64,000 bases of DNA from Deltaproteobacteria bacterium. Its GTDB lineage: Bacteria; Myxococcota_A; Polyangia; Haliangiales; Haliangiaceae. The stretch covers positions 1-64,000 of the forward strand of contig JAHDIH010000001.1 in the NCBI GenBank assembly GCA_020630875.1, given 5' to 3'. The stretch's first letter is position 1, and each line of letters starts with the position of its first letter. The translations under genes were made by a program, and so were the position numbers. The notes beneath the pieces were generated by a model. It was given only the letters and a program-made list of their open reading frames with translations. It had not been told where the DNA came from and made no database searches. Below, piece after piece: positions 18,401 to 27,216 of this stretch.

Positions 18401-20823
18401 GTCGCAGTGGAGAGGGCGCGCGAGGTAAACCTCAAATGAAAATGGGCGTCGTCAATCTACCGGTCAAGCAAACAACGAGTGAGCTCAAGGTCGCTGTGAC
18501 AACCGACAAGAAGGAGTATCGTCCAGGAGAGTTGGTGACGGCTAGCGTTTCGATTGTTGACACAGAGGGGCAACCCGTAGTTGCTGAAGTGGCTCTGACT
18601 GCAGCAGATGAAGGCGTACTTTCTCTTATTGGCTTTAAAACCCCAAATCCTTTGTCATCCATGTTTTCCCCATGGGGGCTAGGTGTGATCACGGCGAGTC
18701 AATTTTCATATTTGCGAGATCTACCGGCGAAGACTCAGAAGCGACCTGCCACAGGTGGAGACTCTGGCGCACCTGGCACCGTAAGAGCGAATTTCTTAGC
18801 GTCTGCATATTGGAAACCTGGCATTCAAACCGATGTTAATGGCAAGGCGACGGTGACATTCTCTGCACCAGACAATTTGACAGCATTTAGGCTAATGGCC
18901 GTCGCTGCGGATAAAGGTACTAAGTTTGGTTCGGCTGACAAGAGATTTACTGTGGCTAAGCCTCTACAAGCCCATCGCTACCTTCCTAGATTTGTCTCGG
19001 TGGGAGATCAGCTAATGGCCGGCGTTGTCGTTCATAATGAAACTGGAAAGGCTGGTACCGCAACGGTCACCGTTAAGCCTTCTTTCGTTTCGATTGATGG
19101 AGAGCGCACCAAGCGAGTCACGATACCGGCTGGAGGACAAATCCCTGTGACCTTTGCTGTCGGCGCGAAAGTGGCGGAAAAAGGAAGTTTGCTTTTCGAT
19201 GTTAAGCTAAACGGTGAGACCGATACGGTACGTTATAAGCTACCTTCCAAATACCCAACGTTTAAAAAGCGCCAACCAGTAGCAGCGGGTAGCACCAAAG
19301 ATAAGAAGGCCATCCTTGCAAAAGTTCCAGAAGACGCCATGCTTGGGACTGCCAAACTGCATGTATCTCTTGATCCTAATGGGCTCGCCGGACTTGAGCG
19401 CGGTCTTAAAGACCTAATCGAATACCCCTACGGATGTCTTGAGCAAACTACGTCCCGAGTGATTCCCATGGTTGCGGTTCGCGGTTTAGCTGAGTCACTG
19501 GAGATAGAAGGACTAAAAGGAGACGCCTTAGACTATTTTGTAAAAGAGGGGATAAGTCGAATTATTCGACACCAAACGGATTCTGGTGGCTTTTCGCTTT
19601 GGCCAGGAGGCGAAGCTAGTCCCTACTACACCGCTTATGCGCTTTGGGGACTGCACCAAGCAAAACGAGCAGGCTATCCTGTTAGCGCAAGTCGAATCAA
19701 GGAAGGACTTAGGTACCTTCGAAACCACGAGACCGATGCAAGCAAAGAGACTTACGATGCGTCGGGGGAACTTTCCAATCAGGCATTTTCATTCTACGTC
19801 CGTGCGGTGTTAGGTGATCCTGATACAGCAGGAGCTGCAAAGCTGCTCGAGCAATCAGGACAAATGACGAACTTTGGTAAGGCCTTCTTAGCGCGTGCTC
19901 TTGCCGTGGAACTAGGAAAGAAAGATAAGAGTGTAATGGCTCTGACAACGGAACTCAACCAATTGGCTAGTTCGTCCCTCGCCGCGAACAAACTTATTGG
20001 CGAAGGAAAGAGCTTGTCGTTCTATATGTCTAGTGACATGCGTACTTCGGCAGCGGTGTTAGAAGCTTTGGTGGTTCTAGACTCTAAGTCGAAGAATATT
20101 AAGCCTTTGGTTCGTCTTGTCATGAAAGAACGAAGAAAGAATCGCCACCTCAACACCCAAGAAAATCTCTACGGTTTACTAGCCCTTTCCCGGTACGCGG
20201 ATAAGCTTGGCAGGAAAGGTAGCACCGTAGCGGTGACCATTGGAGGAAAGTCGCTTGGTAATCTGAAACTTACTGGAAAGATGGGGGTAAGAACTGTTGA
20301 CTACCTTCTCAATGGAGATGCTCAGGTAGAGCTGCAATCAAAAGGAGAGGTCTACTATGATGCCTACATTTCTTACGCCGTTGATCCTCAAAAACTTAAA
20401 GCCACGAATAATGGGCTTGAAATCAAGAGAGAATACCTAAATGAAAATGACAAAATAAAAACGTCTTTTAAGGTCGGAGATATCGTAAAAGTACGTCTTA
20501 CACTACCGCTTACTAGTAATGTCAATCACCTCATGGTTTCTGATTCTGTACCGGCTGGATTCGAGATTTTGAATGCAAAGCTTGCGAGCGGCGGTTCGTC
20601 GATTTCCACCAAATCAAGCTGGGGGGGGACGATGGAGATTCACGACGATCGAGTGGATTTCGCCAACGAATACAACTGGCGTTCTAGCTACGTCCGGGAA
20701 TATCTGATGAGAGCAACAAATGCCGGGGAATTTTTGGTAGCGCCAGCCGTTGCAGAGTTGATGTACGAACCAGAGATTAATGGAAACACCGACCGCATGA
20801 GAGTTGTGGTGAAAGCGAAATAA
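15418..20823 (+). CDS. Alpha-2-macroglobulin family lipoprotein
   Basis: 1801 residues. A lipobox (LVSC, acylated Cys15) puts it on a membrane facing the periplasm. The chain shows the usual order: macroglobulin-like beta domains; the MG-domain motif HTDRGLYRPGE near 565; a bait region; the MG10-like ADEGVLSL; and the thioester domain. The thioester motif is intact as YGCLEQTTSR (Cys1340 to Gln1343), so the protein should trap attacking proteases covalently. Length is in the range of Escherichia coli YfhM. Its TAA overlaps the ATG of pbpC (TAATG), the classical A2M/PBP1C pairing in which the trap guards while PBP1C repairs the wall. The start has only a weak GGA, ten bases upstream. Confidence 0.95.
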   Translation: MKKLLLFFLLFLVSCGSKSSSSPSLDVVTSHMYLSDGRVGAEFKFSKPMVPKDSVGTPALVELTTNPKLVVNGTWLDEHTIFVTSETIPEQMQDYKISIAGELKSADGTKMGKKPAVKFTGPAVTAWLSPVRKGAFSDVKAKVRMTLSNEVEVGKMYNKCWFVAEDGKTVGARVDSKKKKSREISWVSNSSLKKGSSYQFTCDEATVAKRYGSDRKISEEIKTFGDFNYESMKPSDGAPVSDANALVFAFTTPFAEEKKVKIEPAVRGFPERCYAYGSPGGLSCDVELKPRTKYTVHFDKDQEDAFGQKLGVDKTISFETGDAEPSLSLESGYFVAELKRPSIPVWTRNVKEISVRAIRILPSTFHKLQGKMDWWEHNRLSSKAVRFKTEEVKIEGAANEWGQYSLKPETIVGGSSGPGMYYVELTSKEVDDYPYDNGKGVQKVLANFTDIGVVSKLSGPSGLVWTTRLSTGAPLSGASVQVRDGKGKVLWSGVSDESGLAKLPSAAKLPILKQGEWNWKNVNIFVKKGNDFTFLNGTKNGGLGAWNFNISEDISQKNVQLRGFMHTDRGLYRPGEKVHVKGLVRETRLGQALKVPKKSEVEVVVKDPRGKDVHTTKATVSAFGGFWLDVELPEDSRLGDYRIDAKFDHGTFTKTFSVEKYRPATFEVDLKPQEELMIASGKMKATVLAKYFYGAPMRDAIVDYSVHARRRSVAFPGFESYRFLKEDERYGGDYSQSFITDGQAEFSGDKGAELSIGIEKDDVGFDSDLLVRATVSSPSNEVISKSFTVPYFSKKKYFGLKTPGYFLDTKKTQRFSAVLLDAAGKPVAGKGTILVKKRDWNCVWNDWGYRGSYNCEEKDEKVLDKKVSFTTDPIDFEFIPSTSGDYVVEVSSADKEVATASEEIFAYGGGGGSWQSSDSLTFDIIKDKKSYRSGDVARLALKTNLANATGLVTIERDGVIEERLVKIDKANKSLEIPITEAHAPNIYVSVALVQGRSGEGARGKPQMKMGVVNLPVKQTTSELKVAVTTDKKEYRPGELVTASVSIVDTEGQPVVAEVALTAADEGVLSLIGFKTPNPLSSMFSPWGLGVITASQFSYLRDLPAKTQKRPATGGDSGAPGTVRANFLASAYWKPGIQTDVNGKATVTFSAPDNLTAFRLMAVAADKGTKFGSADKRFTVAKPLQAHRYLPRFVSVGDQLMAGVVVHNETGKAGTATVTVKPSFVSIDGERTKRVTIPAGGQIPVTFAVGAKVAEKGSLLFDVKLNGETDTVRYKLPSKYPTFKKRQPVAAGSTKDKKAILAKVPEDAMLGTAKLHVSLDPNGLAGLERGLKDLIEYPYGCLEQTTSRVIPMVAVRGLAESLEIEGLKGDALDYFVKEGISRIIRHQTDSGGFSLWPGGEASPYYTAYALWGLHQAKRAGYPVSASRIKEGLRYLRNHETDASKETYDASGELSNQAFSFYVRAVLGDPDTAGAAKLLEQSGQMTNFGKAFLARALAVELGKKDKSVMALTTELNQLASSSLAANKLIGEGKSLSFYMSSDMRTSAAVLEALVVLDSKSKNIKPLVRLVMKERRKNRHLNTQENLYGLLALSRYADKLGRKGSTVAVTIGGKSLGNLKLTGKMGVRTVDYLLNGDAQVELQSKGEVYYDAYISYAVDPQKLKATNNGLEIKREYLNENDKIKTSFKVGDIVKVRLTLPLTSNVNHLMVSDSVPAGFEILNAKLASGGSSISTKSSWGGTMEIHDDRVDFANEYNWRSSYVREYLMRATNAGEFLVAPAVAELMYEPEINGNTDRMRVVVKAK

Positions 20824-23081
20824 TGAAGTACTGGAAAAAAGTAAAGGTAACGCTGTTATCGCGACGTTTCCGTTATCTTCGGTGGTGTGGTTTACTTTTA
20901 CTTTTTCCGGTAGTCGTTTGGCACGCGCTAGTTTGGTGTGGCAGCTTTCCCACCGAGGCTCTGACCGTGGAGTTTAGGAGTTCTCTTGTTTTGAGTGATT
21001 CTTCAGGGCGCCGTTTGCGCGCAGAGGGGTCGACGAAAGGGGGCAAGCATTACCATCGTCAGCTTTCAGAAATCAGCAAGCACCTCGTCAATGCGACCTT
21101 GGTTTCTGAAGACCGCGAATTCTACGATCACGACGGTGTGGATTGGACCGCTATGGGACGATCTGTCTGGCTGACACTCACATCCGGCCGTTCTTACGGT
21201 GGTTCTACATTATCAATGCAACTGGTAAAGGTGTCTGTTGGCCATAGCCGTACGGTCGTAGGAAAAGCGAAACAAATGGTATTGGCGGCTCGACTCGAGC
21301 GACAATACTCAAAAGAAGAAATTCTTGAGCATTACCTTAATCGTGTTTACTACGGCAACGGAGCGTGGGGGGCCGAGAGGGCTGCGCAGTTGTACTTTAG
21401 GAAATCATCAAGGGAGCTCTCGCTTGGCGAAGCAGCGGCCCTCGCTGTTATACCGCGCGGACCAACCCGCTACGATCCGCTCAAGAATCAAAGGCGGCAT
21501 GAGACTCGCAGAGTCTATATTCTAAAGCAGATGCTTGATGCTGGGGTCATCGATGTTCGCGCTTACGATTTGGCAGTTCGTGTCCCTATTCGTTGGTTTA
21601 AGCAGCCAGAGGTTTTTGAAGCGCCTCATTTTTCCGAATTTGTAAAGCAAAGACTACCTCCGGACTTTTCGTCGGCAAGAGTCAAAACGACCCTGGACTT
21701 GTCCCTTCAAAAAGACATTGAAGTTGCCGTGACTCGACATGTAAATAAAATGACTGCCAGAAATCTGACGCAAGCTGCAGCGGTGGTGATCCGAAATAGT
21801 GATGGTGCCATATTGGCGATGGTTGGCTCAGACGACTACAGTAACGAGATTAAGAACGGCGCGTATAATGGAGTGACTGCGCGGCTAAGGCCCGGTTCGA
21901 CGCTAAAACCTTTCGTTTACGCAACAGCCTTAGAGCATGGCGATACACCGGCGACGATAGCTCGCGATGTAATCCTTCCCAAGGATCTCCATCGATTCTA
22001 CTCGAAGGATGTGAAGAGTCATGGTTTTGCTCGTTATCGTGAGTCTCTTGCGGGGTCCTACAATCTCTCTGCAGTCCACACCCTTCAGCGGGTTGGCTTG
22101 TCGCCGGTATTGCATAAGTTACGTGAAGCAGGATTGCATCACACCTTGACCAAAGCGGATGCGGAGTACGATTGGGGACTGGCCATCGGTCACGCAGAAG
22201 TGAGATTGTTAGATTTGACTGCTGCATTTTCCAACTTTGGCCGAGGAGGGCGAGCCGTCGTTCCACGAGTTGTCGAACAAGCCAATGCAGGCGCCAAAGA
22301 ATGGAAAGAGGAAATGCAAGAAAGCTCTCGTGTCTTTTCGCCGGAAGTGGCCTATCAAATTTTCGATATACTTAGTGACCCTGATGCTAGAAAACCAATG
22401 TTTGGCGATAGAGTACCACTCAACCTTCCATTTAAAATTGCACTGAAGACTGGGACAACCAAAGCCTATACAGACTTGTGGGCGGTTGGCGTAACTAAAG
22501 AGTATACCGTCGGCGTATGGGGGGGGAACTTTGATGGTAGTCCAACTCATCAAGTAAAGTCTGTTAGCGGAGCGACACCACTTCTTCGCAGCGTTTACGT
22601 AGCGATTGCCTCGCGCTTCGGAGAGCCCACCGCCCCCAGCGTACCCGCAAGTTTGATGAAGAAAAAGATTTGTCCAATGTCTGGCATGGCGCCTGGCCCT
22701 CATTGCACTCATGAAAAAGAGGAGTGGTTCAATCAGGATGAACAACTTCAAACTTGTAGCTGGCATGGGGAAGAGCAAATTCATTACCCACCAGAACTTA
22801 TCTCTTGGGTGAATGCTTCTAGCAGACATCCAAAAGTCAATCGTAGTTATGCTGGTTCCTTGAGGATTGTAATGCCTCGAGATGGTTCTCGTTTTGCGCT
22901 TGAACCTTATCGGGACCGTTCCCTGCAGAAACCAATTCTTCGTGCTTTTCCTGAAGTGGATGGCTTGGTGTGGAAAGTAAATGGAGTATCAGTAGATCAA
23001 TGGATTCCTAGACCCGGAAAACACAAAGTCACCGTCTCCAACGGGACGCAAACTGAGACTTCCACTATTGAGTACTTTTAA
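20823..23081 (+). CDS. pbpC: Penicillin-binding protein 1C
   Basis: 752 residues. One N-terminal membrane anchor is followed by a GT51 glycosyltransferase domain (EDREFYDHDGVD with the catalytic Glu, GGSTLSMQLVK) and a transpeptidase domain with Ser359 and Lys362 in GSTLKPF, SYN, and KTGTT at 542-546. A C-terminal BiPBP_C-like domain (from about 670, RIVMPRDGSRFAL) is the hallmark of PBP1C as opposed to PBP1A/1B. It polymerises and crosslinks peptidoglycan in the periplasm. ATG overlaps the A2M stop, giving coupled translation. All catalytic residues are present. Confidence 0.95.
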   Translation: MKYWKKVKVTLLSRRFRYLRWCGLLLLFPVVVWHALVWCGSFPTEALTVEFRSSLVLSDSSGRRLRAEGSTKGGKHYHRQLSEISKHLVNATLVSEDREFYDHDGVDWTAMGRSVWLTLTSGRSYGGSTLSMQLVKVSVGHSRTVVGKAKQMVLAARLERQYSKEEILEHYLNRVYYGNGAWGAERAAQLYFRKSSRELSLGEAAALAVIPRGPTRYDPLKNQRRHETRRVYILKQMLDAGVIDVRAYDLAVRVPIRWFKQPEVFEAPHFSEFVKQRLPPDFSSARVKTTLDLSLQKDIEVAVTRHVNKMTARNLTQAAAVVIRNSDGAILAMVGSDDYSNEIKNGAYNGVTARLRPGSTLKPFVYATALEHGDTPATIARDVILPKDLHRFYSKDVKSHGFARYRESLAGSYNLSAVHTLQRVGLSPVLHKLREAGLHHTLTKADAEYDWGLAIGHAEVRLLDLTAAFSNFGRGGRAVVPRVVEQANAGAKEWKEEMQESSRVFSPEVAYQIFDILSDPDARKPMFGDRVPLNLPFKIALKTGTTKAYTDLWAVGVTKEYTVGVWGGNFDGSPTHQVKSVSGATPLLRSVYVAIASRFGEPTAPSVPASLMKKKICPMSGMAPGPHCTHEKEEWFNQDEQLQTCSWHGEEQIHYPPELISWVNASSRHPKVNRSYAGSLRIVMPRDGSRFALEPYRDRSLQKPILRAFPEVDGLVWKVNGVSVDQWIPRPGKHKVTVSNGTQTETSTIEYF

Positions 23082-24001
23082 CGCAATCCAATTTCAGCAA
23101 GCCTTTGGTCCAGGTAGGCACCGGCGGAGATGGATTGGAAGTTCGTGGAGAATTCACGACAGCTATCCAGCGGGGAAAGATCGACTTCTCTTCTAGGGTG
23201 AATAAAGCAAGGCATTGAAAATCTACGGTTAGACAAATCTTTCGGATTGACCACGCGGTGAGTAGTACTTTTGTACAGACCGTTAGTGACGTTCTGAAGC
23301 ATATCTCCTGAGTCTACGATTATGGCATTGGGCGGCGCTTCGATTGCATGCCAGTTGCCATCTCGGTCGAGTAGTTCTAGCCCTTCGGAAGTGGCGCTAG
23401 GAAGTAAAGTAATTAGGTTGATATCCTCATGGGCAGCGGCCCTTACTCCACCTGCAGGAATATCTCCGGTAATCGGTGGATAGTGAATGACCCGGATAAT
23501 GGTGTCACTCTCTTTGGCCATATCCGCGAAAAGTCGCTTGTCTTCTTTGATATGAGTGGCGCACGCTTCCAGAAGCTTGTCACCTAGTACGTCCATTGCA
23601 TCGTAGAGCGCAGAGAATGTTTTAGAGAAACCACTCACAATATCGTCGGGCCATCGATTCGGGCCAAATGTTGCGTGAACAGGATGATCGTCAGAGACGT
23701 TGGTTCTTCCCACTTGGTAGAACTCCTTTAAATCTGGCGCAGAACTGTCCTTGGCATGTTCTTTCCCGAAGCTAGTGAATCCTCGTTGTCCTGCAGCGGC
23801 CGGGTCTTCGTACCTTCGTTTTTCCTCTACTGTTTTAAGGAAGAACTCTTCAGCACGCGCATAGGCCTGCGCAAGAAGAGCTGAGTCAATGCCATGGTTC
23901 ACTACACAGAAGAAGCCAGTCTCTATCAGCGAACTGCCAATTTTTTCAACCGTATCAGTTGATGGATCAGCCATGTCGATGGTCGCAATCAAGTCGCTCA
24001 T
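23078..24001 (-). CDS. 2-oxoglutarate/Fe(II) oxygenase, isopenicillin N synthase-like family
   Basis: 307 residues. The DIOX_N region starts at IATIDMADP and continues with GFFCVVNHGID. The double-stranded beta-helix carries the Fe(II) triad: His and Asp in AAHEDINLITLL and His in STTHRVVNP, with the RFS (NRRFSMPCF) that holds the 2-oxoglutarate or substrate carboxylate. Such enzymes hydroxylate, desaturate or cyclise small molecules; the substrate is not predictable. ATG 24001 has TATGAT nine bases upstream; ATG 24019 (six residues longer, with AGG upstream) is possible. The stop shares TTAA with pbpC. Confidence 0.87.
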   Translation of the reverse strand: MSDLIATIDMADPSTDTVEKIGSSLIETGFFCVVNHGIDSALLAQAYARAEEFFLKTVEEKRRYEDPAAAGQRGFTSFGKEHAKDSSAPDLKEFYQVGRTNVSDDHPVHATFGPNRWPDDIVSGFSKTFSALYDAMDVLGDKLLEACATHIKEDKRLFADMAKESDTIIRVIHYPPITGDIPAGGVRAAAHEDINLITLLPSATSEGLELLDRDGNWHAIEAPPNAIIVDSGDMLQNVTNGLYKSTTHRVVNPKDLSNRRFSMPCFIHPRREVDLSPLDSCREFSTNFQSISAGAYLDQRLAEIGLR

Positions 24002-24050
24002 AACGCGGCAATCATACATACACGACCTAAATTGTCTAACGATATTTGGT

Positions 24051-25223
24051 TTAGCCTTTGAGAACGTCTACATCACTACTTCTGTAGCCCAACAAGTAAA
24101 GCATTTTGTCCAACCCGCCTGTGTTGATAGAAGTATCGGCGGCCTCCCTCAGTTTACGCTTGGCTCGATAAGCAATTCCAAGTCCCGCGGTCTGTAACAT
24201 CGTCAAGTCGTTGGCACCGTCACCAATAGCCACGGTTTGCGATAAGTCGGCGCCTTCGGTTTGTGCAATTGTCCTTAGAATATCTGCTTTGCGTTGTGGA
24301 GTAACGATGGCGCCCACAACTTTTCCGGTCAACTTTCCGTTTCGTATTTCAAGTTCGTTTGCATAGGCGTAGTCGAGTCCTAGTCGTCTTTTTAGTGTGT
24401 TCGCAGCAAACGTAAATCCGCCACTAATGACGGCGGTCTTGTAGCCCAGTTTCTTCAGTACTTTCACTAAATCGCTAGCTCCTTCGGTGAGCGGCAATCT
24501 TTCCGCCAACGAAAGAACATCCTTTTCACTAAGGCCTTCGAGCAAGGCCACTCTCTGAACCAAACTTTGCTCGTAATCAATGTTCCCTTCCATTGCTTCG
24601 TGGGTGATGGCTTTTACTTGATCTGCAATTCCATGCATTCGTGCCAGCTCGTCGATCACTTCAATTTGAATGAGCGTGGAATCCATGTCCAAAACAACGA
24701 CCCTTTTACTTTTTCGAGAGGCATTTTCTTCTTGTACGGCTATGTCAATTCCTAGCGTGGTGGTCGCAGACAATAGGTCATTCCGAAGCTCGTCGCTTTC
24801 GCCTTCTACCGAAACAATAATTTCAATAGCGTTGAAGTTATGCTCACTCAGTTTTTGGATCGTTTCGATGTTTGCATTCTTAGCGGAAAGGGAAAAAGCC
24901 AGTGCCGCAAGCCCCTGAGCACCAATATCTTCTGCTAGTGCTGTGATTGCTAAGCGTTTGCGAGAATGAGCGGGTGCCTTGTTTGGAAGCACTTGAAACT
25001 GCAAGTCTAGTCCCATTTCTTTCGTGGTGAAAAGTAAATCTTTAAGTACTGCTTCTCGGGAGGAGTGCAAGTCCAGTAGCAGACACAGCGTAAGCTGTCC
25101 GTGTACCACTACTTGCTCTACGTCCAGAAGTGGGACCTCAGCAGTTGCAATAACTTCAGCTAGTTTCGCGGTAATTCCCGGGGTGTCAGGCCCTGCTACA
25201 GTCACAAGCACACAATCGTTCAT
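24051..25223 (-). CDS. serB: Phosphoserine phosphatase with N-terminal ACT domains
   Basis: 390 residues. Two ACT-like regulatory domains (about 1-165, first with GPDTPGITAKLAEVI) precede a HAD phosphatase. Motif I is VLDMDSTLIQ (nucleophile Asp and acid Asp), the cap contains EAMEGNIDYEQSL, motif II is AVISGGFT, and motif IV is GDGANDLTMLQTAGLG. It converts phosphoserine to serine, the last step of the main serine pathway. The ACT domains suggest serine feedback. TAACAT seven bases before the ATG is the probable -10 box. Confidence 0.96.
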   Translation of the reverse strand: MNDCVLVTVAGPDTPGITAKLAEVIATAEVPLLDVEQVVVHGQLTLCLLLDLHSSREAVLKDLLFTTKEMGLDLQFQVLPNKAPAHSRKRLAITALAEDIGAQGLAALAFSLSAKNANIETIQKLSEHNFNAIEIIVSVEGESDELRNDLLSATTTLGIDIAVQEENASRKSKRVVVLDMDSTLIQIEVIDELARMHGIADQVKAITHEAMEGNIDYEQSLVQRVALLEGLSEKDVLSLAERLPLTEGASDLVKVLKKLGYKTAVISGGFTFAANTLKRRLGLDYAYANELEIRNGKLTGKVVGAIVTPQRKADILRTIAQTEGADLSQTVAIGDGANDLTMLQTAGLGIAYRAKRKLREAADTSINTGGLDKMLYLLGYRSSDVDVLKG

Positions 25224-25230
25224 GCGTCGA

Positions 25231-25236
25231 ATGTTA
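25231..25236 (-). promoter_or_regulatory. -10 box (TAACAT) of serB
   Basis: TAACAT on the minus strand ends seven bases before ATG 25223. No Shine-Dalgarno in between. Confidence 0.5.
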
Positions 25237-25265
25237 GCCTATAGTCGTAAAAAGAGTAGACGCAA

Positions 25266-26405
25266 CTACTGCTTTTTTAGGATTCGAGACAACAACCCTC
25301 GTTTTTTCTTTTCGACTGCTGCTTCAGGCTTCTGAGGCTGTTCGACTTCTAGTTGATATTGTTCTTCTTGCGGAGGAGCGAATCTCGAATCATCTTGATC
25401 TGACTGTGATGATACTAGTTCCGAATCAACGTAGGCCAGTTGCGCTTTGGCAATCTCACGGTTTGAGAACTCAAGTCGACTTCTAGACAATATTATTCGG
25501 TGACTGGCTGGTCCAACTTCCATTCGACTAGCGGACGCTTCTTTTGGCACGCTTTGCAAAAGCTGTCTTAATTGATCCGGTGCAGAAACAAGTCCACTTT
25601 GCCGACACATGGCGGTCAATGCGGTTGAAAGAGTGCGCGCTGAGTCGTAGCGCTGGAGAAGATTAAACTCCAGGCATCGATTAACAATGCTTTCCATTGG
25701 TCCCGAACATAAGTTGCGTAACCGTGATAAATCGGGGGGGACTGAAGCTATAGTCTCACAGGCAGAGATGTCGCTGTATTGGCGAGGTGAATAGAGCCTC
25801 TCGCAAGTCAACGCTTCGTATAAGACGACGCCAAGGCTAAAAAGGTCGCTTCTTTCATCTAGTTTTTCGTTTCGGGCTTGTTCAGGAGAGAAATAGCGTG
25901 GTTTTCCAGCAGCGCTATCGTCGACTTGATCATTTGAGATTGAGACACCAAAGTCAATCAGCTTCACGTGACCTGACGATGTAATGAACAAATTGTCTGG
26001 GGAGATGTCTCTGTGGATGATTTTTGGGTTGTGAGTGTGAAGATAGTCTAAAGCTGATGCCACCTGCAGCGCGATATTGGCAACATCGGATTCGTCTATC
26101 GTTTTCTTCTTTGAGGAAAAGTGCCGCAGAACGGCACTTAGTGGGATTCCATCGAGAAATTCCATCACGGTGTAGAAGTCTGGTCCTGACCATCCGTAGT
26201 CTAGCGTGGTGATGATATTGGGGTGCTGCACCGATAAACTGATAGATGTTTCGTTTTCCAAAGCAGTTTCGAATGCTTTACCAAGTATTGCACCATCGAA
26301 CTTCTTCATCGCGACAACGCGTGGAAACTGAGTTAGCTCTTTTGCTTTGAAAACCGTCCCCATCCCGCCCGCACCAATGACTTGAAGTATTTGATATTCC
26401 CCCAT
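25266..26405 (-). CDS. Soluble eukaryotic-type Ser/Thr protein kinase
   Basis: 379 residues. The kinase domain fills the N-terminal 260: glycine loop VIGAGGMGTVFKAKE, catalytic Lys in VAMKKFD, HRDISPDNLF, and DFGVS followed by GKPRYFSPEQAR in the activation region. All catalytic residues are present. The C-terminal 110 residues are Gln/Glu-rich and end in a basic helix (KKKRGLLSRILKKQ); there is no transmembrane segment. ATG 26405 is placed five residues before the glycine loop strand and has TATATT seven bases upstream; ATG 26432 is possible. Divergent from the Cys-His-Asp protein gene. Confidence 0.9.
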   Translation of the reverse strand: MGEYQILQVIGAGGMGTVFKAKELTQFPRVVAMKKFDGAILGKAFETALENETSISLSVQHPNIITTLDYGWSGPDFYTVMEFLDGIPLSAVLRHFSSKKKTIDESDVANIALQVASALDYLHTHNPKIIHRDISPDNLFITSSGHVKLIDFGVSISNDQVDDSAAGKPRYFSPEQARNEKLDERSDLFSLGVVLYEALTCERLYSPRQYSDISACETIASVPPDLSRLRNLCSGPMESIVNRCLEFNLLQRYDSARTLSTALTAMCRQSGLVSAPDQLRQLLQSVPKEASASRMEVGPASHRIILSRSRLEFSNREIAKAQLAYVDSELVSSQSDQDDSRFAPPQEEQYQLEVEQPQKPEAAVEKKKRGLLSRILKKQ

Positions 26406-26412
26406 GTCTTTT

Positions 26413-26418
26413 AATATA
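26413..26418 (-). promoter_or_regulatory. -10 box (TATATT) of the soluble kinase gene
   Basis: TATATT on the minus strand ends seven bases before ATG 26405 and decides this start against the longer open frame. Confidence 0.5.
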
Positions 26419-26460
26419 GCCCGGACAGGCATGTGAGTGATGTTCAAGCGTACAATGATC

Positions 26461-27216
26461 ATGTTCTTGTACGGGCCAAGTGAGTTTGCGGCGGAAGAAG
26501 CTTTAAATCGCAACAAACGCCAAGTGTCACCAAAAGCAATGGCACGTTTGAGTGCCGCGCAAAATGCCATGGACTTCACTAGTCGGGTCATCGAGCGGGC
26601 TGGAAATCAAGCTCCCGATTTACGCAAATCTAGAATGAATTCGTACTACCGAATGGCATTGGTTCGAGACAACAGATTTTGGGACATTGATCCAGAAGTT
26701 GTTGAGCTAATCAACAAAGAGCCCGAAAGTTTTCATGCCGCTAAGACGCTTATCGCTCGTGGTGGAAACTGCGGTGAACACGCAAACTTAACATTTCAGT
26801 ATTTGCGTGCGAGGTATCCTGGAGAAACCATTCATTTGGCATCTCATTCGATGGACCATGGATTCTCACTTGTTGGTGAGCTCGATGACATAGAATCTAG
26901 TGAGATGGCAGTCTCCGATGCGTGGCCCACACGCGGCAAAGCGGTTCTGTGGGAAGATTTCTTTGCCTACGATGCTCGTCCTTTCGATGACGTTTCGATT
27001 CACGAAACCATGGTTGCAGATGGAAAAGCTCCCACAGATCTAATTGCAGCTGGAATTCGTTTGAACAAGCAAGGGCAAGAAATATTGACCAAGAAACATG
27101 GCTTTTTCAAAACGCTTAAGATGATTAAACAAGGTAGGGAAGACAAATGGGTTTGGAACCAGCGTGACACTTACCGAGATGATAAAGTAAGATACGTATC
27201 TAATGAGGAAGACTAA
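26461..27216 (+). CDS. Transglutaminase/papain-fold protein with HopX/XopE-like Cys-His-Asp motif
   Basis: 251 residues from ATG 26461; the frame is open from GTG 26437. The central region has GGNCGEHANLTFQYLRAR, then SHSMDHGFSLVGE, then VSDAWPTRGKAV. Cys, His and Asp in this order and spacing are the triad of the transglutaminase superfamily. The GNCGEHA / DH / DxWP pattern is like that of the AvrPphE/HopX/XopE effectors. No signal peptide. I infer a cysteine protease, transglutaminase or deamidase; the activity itself cannot be told. TACAAT (26451-26456) is a strong -10 box but only four bases from the chosen ATG. The following lipoprotein gene overlaps by 14 bases. Confidence 0.6.
   Translation: MFLYGPSEFAAEEALNRNKRQVSPKAMARLSAAQNAMDFTSRVIERAGNQAPDLRKSRMNSYYRMALVRDNRFWDIDPEVVELINKEPESFHAAKTLIARGGNCGEHANLTFQYLRARYPGETIHLASHSMDHGFSLVGELDDIESSEMAVSDAWPTRGKAVLWEDFFAYDARPFDDVSIHETMVADGKAPTDLIAAGIRLNKQGQEILTKKHGFFKTLKMIKQGREDKWVWNQRDTYRDDKVRYVSNEED

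Noticed and set aside
19435-19446. Possible loss of the alpha-2-macroglobulin thioester because the motif is not CGEQ
   Set aside because: CLEQ is the normal thioester form in bacterial members of the family; Cys and Gln are both present.
22209-22829. 206-codon antisense open frame inside pbpC
   Set aside because: It lies fully opposite the conserved transpeptidase region and has no recognisable domain or start signal.
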